NCBI GenBank assembly: GCA_031279925.1
Contig: JAITHQ010000085.1
Location: forward strand, 1 to 7,578
Direction: 5' to 3'
Length of the DNA: 7,578 bases
Source of the DNA: Treponema sp.
GTDB lineage: Bacteria > Spirochaetota > Spirochaetia > Treponematales > Breznakiellaceae
The position numbers were made by a program, and so were the translations under genes. Below the pieces are notes generated by a model that was not told where the DNA came from, searched no databases, and saw nothing but the letters and a program-made list of their open reading frames with translations. Below are positions 5,684-7,578 of the stretch, in pieces; position 1 is the stretch's first letter, and every line of letters begins with the position of its first letter.

Positions 5684-6850
5684 ATGAATAACCAAGTAGC
5701 ACTCGATAACGAGGAAGCTGAAAAACAATTTCTTTCCAGTCCCAAAATAGTGGAAAACTATGATTTTTTGCGGGAGCTTGGCGTTTTTGCTTTTATCGAC
5801 AGTCTTACCAGGGAGATTCGCAGTTACCGGAGCCTTCTTTCAAGGGGGCTGGATATTTTTAACCGCACCAGCATCGATGAAATAATGGACGCAACGGTTT
5901 GGCAGATTTCGGACCATTTCCTGCCTTCGTTTATTGCGTTTCTCTGGAAGCCGATCCAGAACCGGCAGGATATTATCATCAAGGCATACAAAAACTACAA
6001 GCCCGCCGATCTGGCGCTTCAATTGGACAGCATTGCCCCTTTTGAATCGTTTTTTCATCAATATCCAAAACCAATCGGTTTTGAGAAGCTGGTACGGAAA
6101 CTAAAGAACAACAAGGCTATTGAACCGCTTAAAGCAGTGCGCCCGGAAATTATAATCCCCATCCTTGGCCCCTTTGGGCTGTATGGAATAATTCTGGTGG
6201 GCAGGAAAATTCTGGACGATGAATACACCAAACAGGAACTGCAGTTTCTTCAGCAGCTTATGTCTTTTGTGTCCCAGGCGATCAAGAATCATCTGCATTA
6301 TGAACATTCCCTGCGGGATGTAAAAACAGGTTTGTATAACCACGGTTTTTTTATGACCCGTCTAAAAGAAGAAGTTTCCCGTTCCAAACGGAGCGGCTAC
6401 GCGTCTTCGATAATCGTTATGGATGTGGATAAATTCAAGAGTTTCAATGACTGTTATGGGCATCTTGCCGGGGACCAGGTGCTGGAGAAACTGGCTATGG
6501 TTATCAAGCAGAGTGTCCGAACCGATGACATTCCTTCCCGTTTTGGCGGCGAGGAATTTACTGTGCTGCTTCCCCATACGGATATATCTACCGCATGGTC
6601 GGTGGCGGAACGGCTGCGTACCAGCATCGCCGAGATGCAGGTTCCCTGGGAAGTTCCCCTGCCCCAGGTAACTATCAGCCTGGGCATTTACGCCTTTGAT
6701 CAGTACAGCGAGGTAGACTCCTCTGATATTATTCGCCGTGCCGATGAAGCCCTCTATATCTCCAAAGAGCGGGGCAGGAATCGCAGCACGATCTGGGAAC
6801 TGGGACTAATTGGTAATATCCATAAATTAAAACAGGAGCAAGTGGAATAA
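5684..6850 (+). CDS. Diguanylate cyclase with GAF-like sensor and GGDEF domain
   Basis: The enzyme should condense two GTP molecules into c-di-GMP. The 388-residue protein has a helical N-terminus (about 1-55), a GAF-like sensory domain (about 58-205) and a GGDEF domain (about 208-370). Seen in the latter are the start DVKTGLYNHGFF (usually 'D.LTGLyNrr.F'), the metal-site segment MDVDKFKSFNDCYGHLAGD (246-264), the active site GGEEF at 288-292, and RADEALYISKERGRN near 352-366. RTDD at 279-282, exactly five residues before GGEEF, is a complete inhibitory I-site, so product feedback inhibition is expected. No membrane segments are visible, so it is cytosolic. What the GAF-like domain senses cannot be told. 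The ribosome binding site is weak (CCGG just before the ATG). The stop shares one base with the mtnN start (TAATG). Confidence 0.93.
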   Translation: MNNQVALDNEEAEKQFLSSPKIVENYDFLRELGVFAFIDSLTREIRSYRSLLSRGLDIFNRTSIDEIMDATVWQISDHFLPSFIAFLWKPIQNRQDIIIKAYKNYKPADLALQLDSIAPFESFFHQYPKPIGFEKLVRKLKNNKAIEPLKAVRPEIIIPILGPFGLYGIILVGRKILDDEYTKQELQFLQQLMSFVSQAIKNHLHYEHSLRDVKTGLYNHGFFMTRLKEEVSRSKRSGYASSIIVMDVDKFKSFNDCYGHLAGDQVLEKLAMVIKQSVRTDDIPSRFGGEEFTVLLPHTDISTAWSVAERLRTSIAEMQVPWEVPLPQVTISLGIYAFDQYSEVDSSDIIRRADEALYISKERGRNRSTIWELGLIGNIHKLKQEQVE

Positions 6851-7560
6851 TGATTGGCATTATAGGCGCAATGGATGACGAAGTTCAGTTTCTGCGTGAA
6901 TCCATGAAGGCGGGCGAGCTTGCCAAAACCGGCGGGTTTGAATTTTACAGCGGAAAACTGGAAGGCAAGGCGGTGGTTCTGTTGCGTTGCGGGATAGGCA
7001 AGGTTAACGCGGCGGTGGGCTGCGCCCTCTTGATACATACGTTTAAGCCGGATTTTGTGATCAATACCGGTTCCGCCGGCGGCATAGACCCGGCCTTGCG
7101 TTTTGGCGATGCAATTATTTCCACCGGCCTTGTGTACCACGATGTAGATGTTACCGCCTTTAACTATGCGCCCGGCCAGCTTCCCGGCCAGCCGCCGGTG
7201 TTTCCGGTAGACGAAACTTTTGTTATCCGCGCCGAGCAGGCGGTTGACGAGTTAAAACGGGAAAAAATCCTTCCCGAACATTTCCAGCATCGCCGCGGCC
7301 TGATTGGTTCCGCCGACACCTTTATGCACGAGCCGGAGCGTATTGCGGCGGTGCGCCGCCTGTTTCCCGGCATTGCCGCAGTAGAAATGGAAGGCGCGGC
7401 CATTGCCCACTGCTGCCGCCTGTTCTCCATTCCCGCCCTGGTTATCCGCGCCCTTTCCGACATTGCCGGCCTTGAATCGCCAATAAAATTCGATGAATTT
7501 TTACCAATCGCTTCCCGCCACTCGGCGGAGATTGTGCGCCGCATTATACGAAACAGCTAA
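6850..7560 (+). CDS. mtnN: 5'-methylthioadenosine/S-adenosylhomocysteine nucleosidase
   Basis: MtnN (Pfs) cleaves adenine from methylthioadenosine, S-adenosylhomocysteine and 5'-deoxyadenosine, removing inhibitors of SAM-dependent enzymes. The 236-residue protein aligns over its full length with the E. coli enzyme: MIGIIGAMDDEV at the N-terminus, GIGKVNAA at 48-55, NTGSAGGIDPAL at 72-83, YHDVDVTAF at 96-104, VEMEGAAIAH at 178-187 and ALSDIAG at 201-207. Catalytic residues corresponding to E. coli Glu12, Glu174 and Asp197 are Glu11, Glu181 and Asp204, all present. An insertion of several residues lies around 138-147. AGGAG at 6834-6838 precedes the start, and the TAATG overlap indicates coupling to the cyclase. 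Only 18 bases follow the stop and they end in ATG, which may start another gene. Confidence 0.97.
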   Translation: MIGIIGAMDDEVQFLRESMKAGELAKTGGFEFYSGKLEGKAVVLLRCGIGKVNAAVGCALLIHTFKPDFVINTGSAGGIDPALRFGDAIISTGLVYHDVDVTAFNYAPGQLPGQPPVFPVDETFVIRAEQAVDELKREKILPEHFQHRRGLIGSADTFMHEPERIAAVRRLFPGIAAVEMEGAAIAHCCRLFSIPALVIRALSDIAGLESPIKFDEFLPIASRHSAEIVRRIIRNS

Positions 7561-7578
7561 AGCAACGCTGATTAAATG

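Noticed and set aside
5287..5745. 152-codon open frame on the minus strand
   Set aside because: Antisense to the zinc-ribbon gene and the cyclase start; no domain or start signals.
6780..6850. SAM/SAH riboswitch in front of mtnN
   Set aside because: There is no untranslated gap: mtnN begins within the cyclase stop codon, so no leader exists to hold one.

Overview
The window (about 7.6 kb, moderately GC-rich) looks like a spirochaete chromosome, most probably a Treponema-group organism of the termite-gut or environmental type. This rests on gene order, on protein flavour and on the palindromic repeats upstream; I could not run a search. The order rimM-trmD-rplS, then a FliK-like protein, a free-standing FlhB C-terminal domain and yraN, is the arrangement I associate with treponemes. 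It also parallels the Bacillus rimM-trmD-rplS-...-ylqG-ylqH cluster.

Layout. Positions 1-328 hold no gene. They carry a mobile-looking palindromic element (25-153, flanked by TTA on both sides), a short hairpin (161-185) and a second imperfect palindrome built on a CCACGGATT motif (194-251), which also holds a TATAAT box. From about 329 to 7560 every gene is on the plus strand, and neighbours overlap or lie within about 25 bases of each other. No terminator-like structure interrupts them, so they read as one transcription unit or a few tightly nested ones: rimM, trmD, rplS, a FliK-like hypothetical protein, an FlhB C-terminal-domain protein, an HD-GYP-family protein, yraN, a 59-residue small protein, a zinc-ribbon hypothetical protein, a GAF-like/GGDEF diguanylate cyclase, and mtnN (MTA/SAH nucleosidase). 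The last three bases of the window (ATG, 7576-7578) may begin a further gene.

How the genes fit together. The first three are ribosome assembly, tRNA methylation and ribosomal protein genes. TrmD uses S-adenosylmethionine, and MtnN at the far end clears the S-adenosylhomocysteine such methyltransferases release. The middle genes suggest a link to the flagellar export machine (FliK-like and FlhB-C proteins). Two c-di-GMP-type proteins flank a pair of unstudied small proteins: an HD-GYP protein that lacks a metal-ligand histidine and a GGDEF cyclase that looks fully active.

The most interesting points are the bipartite palindromic element upstream, the 59-residue gene, the altered HD-GYP active site, and the co-location of orphan flagellar-export domains, c-di-GMP proteins and unknown proteins inside a translation operon.
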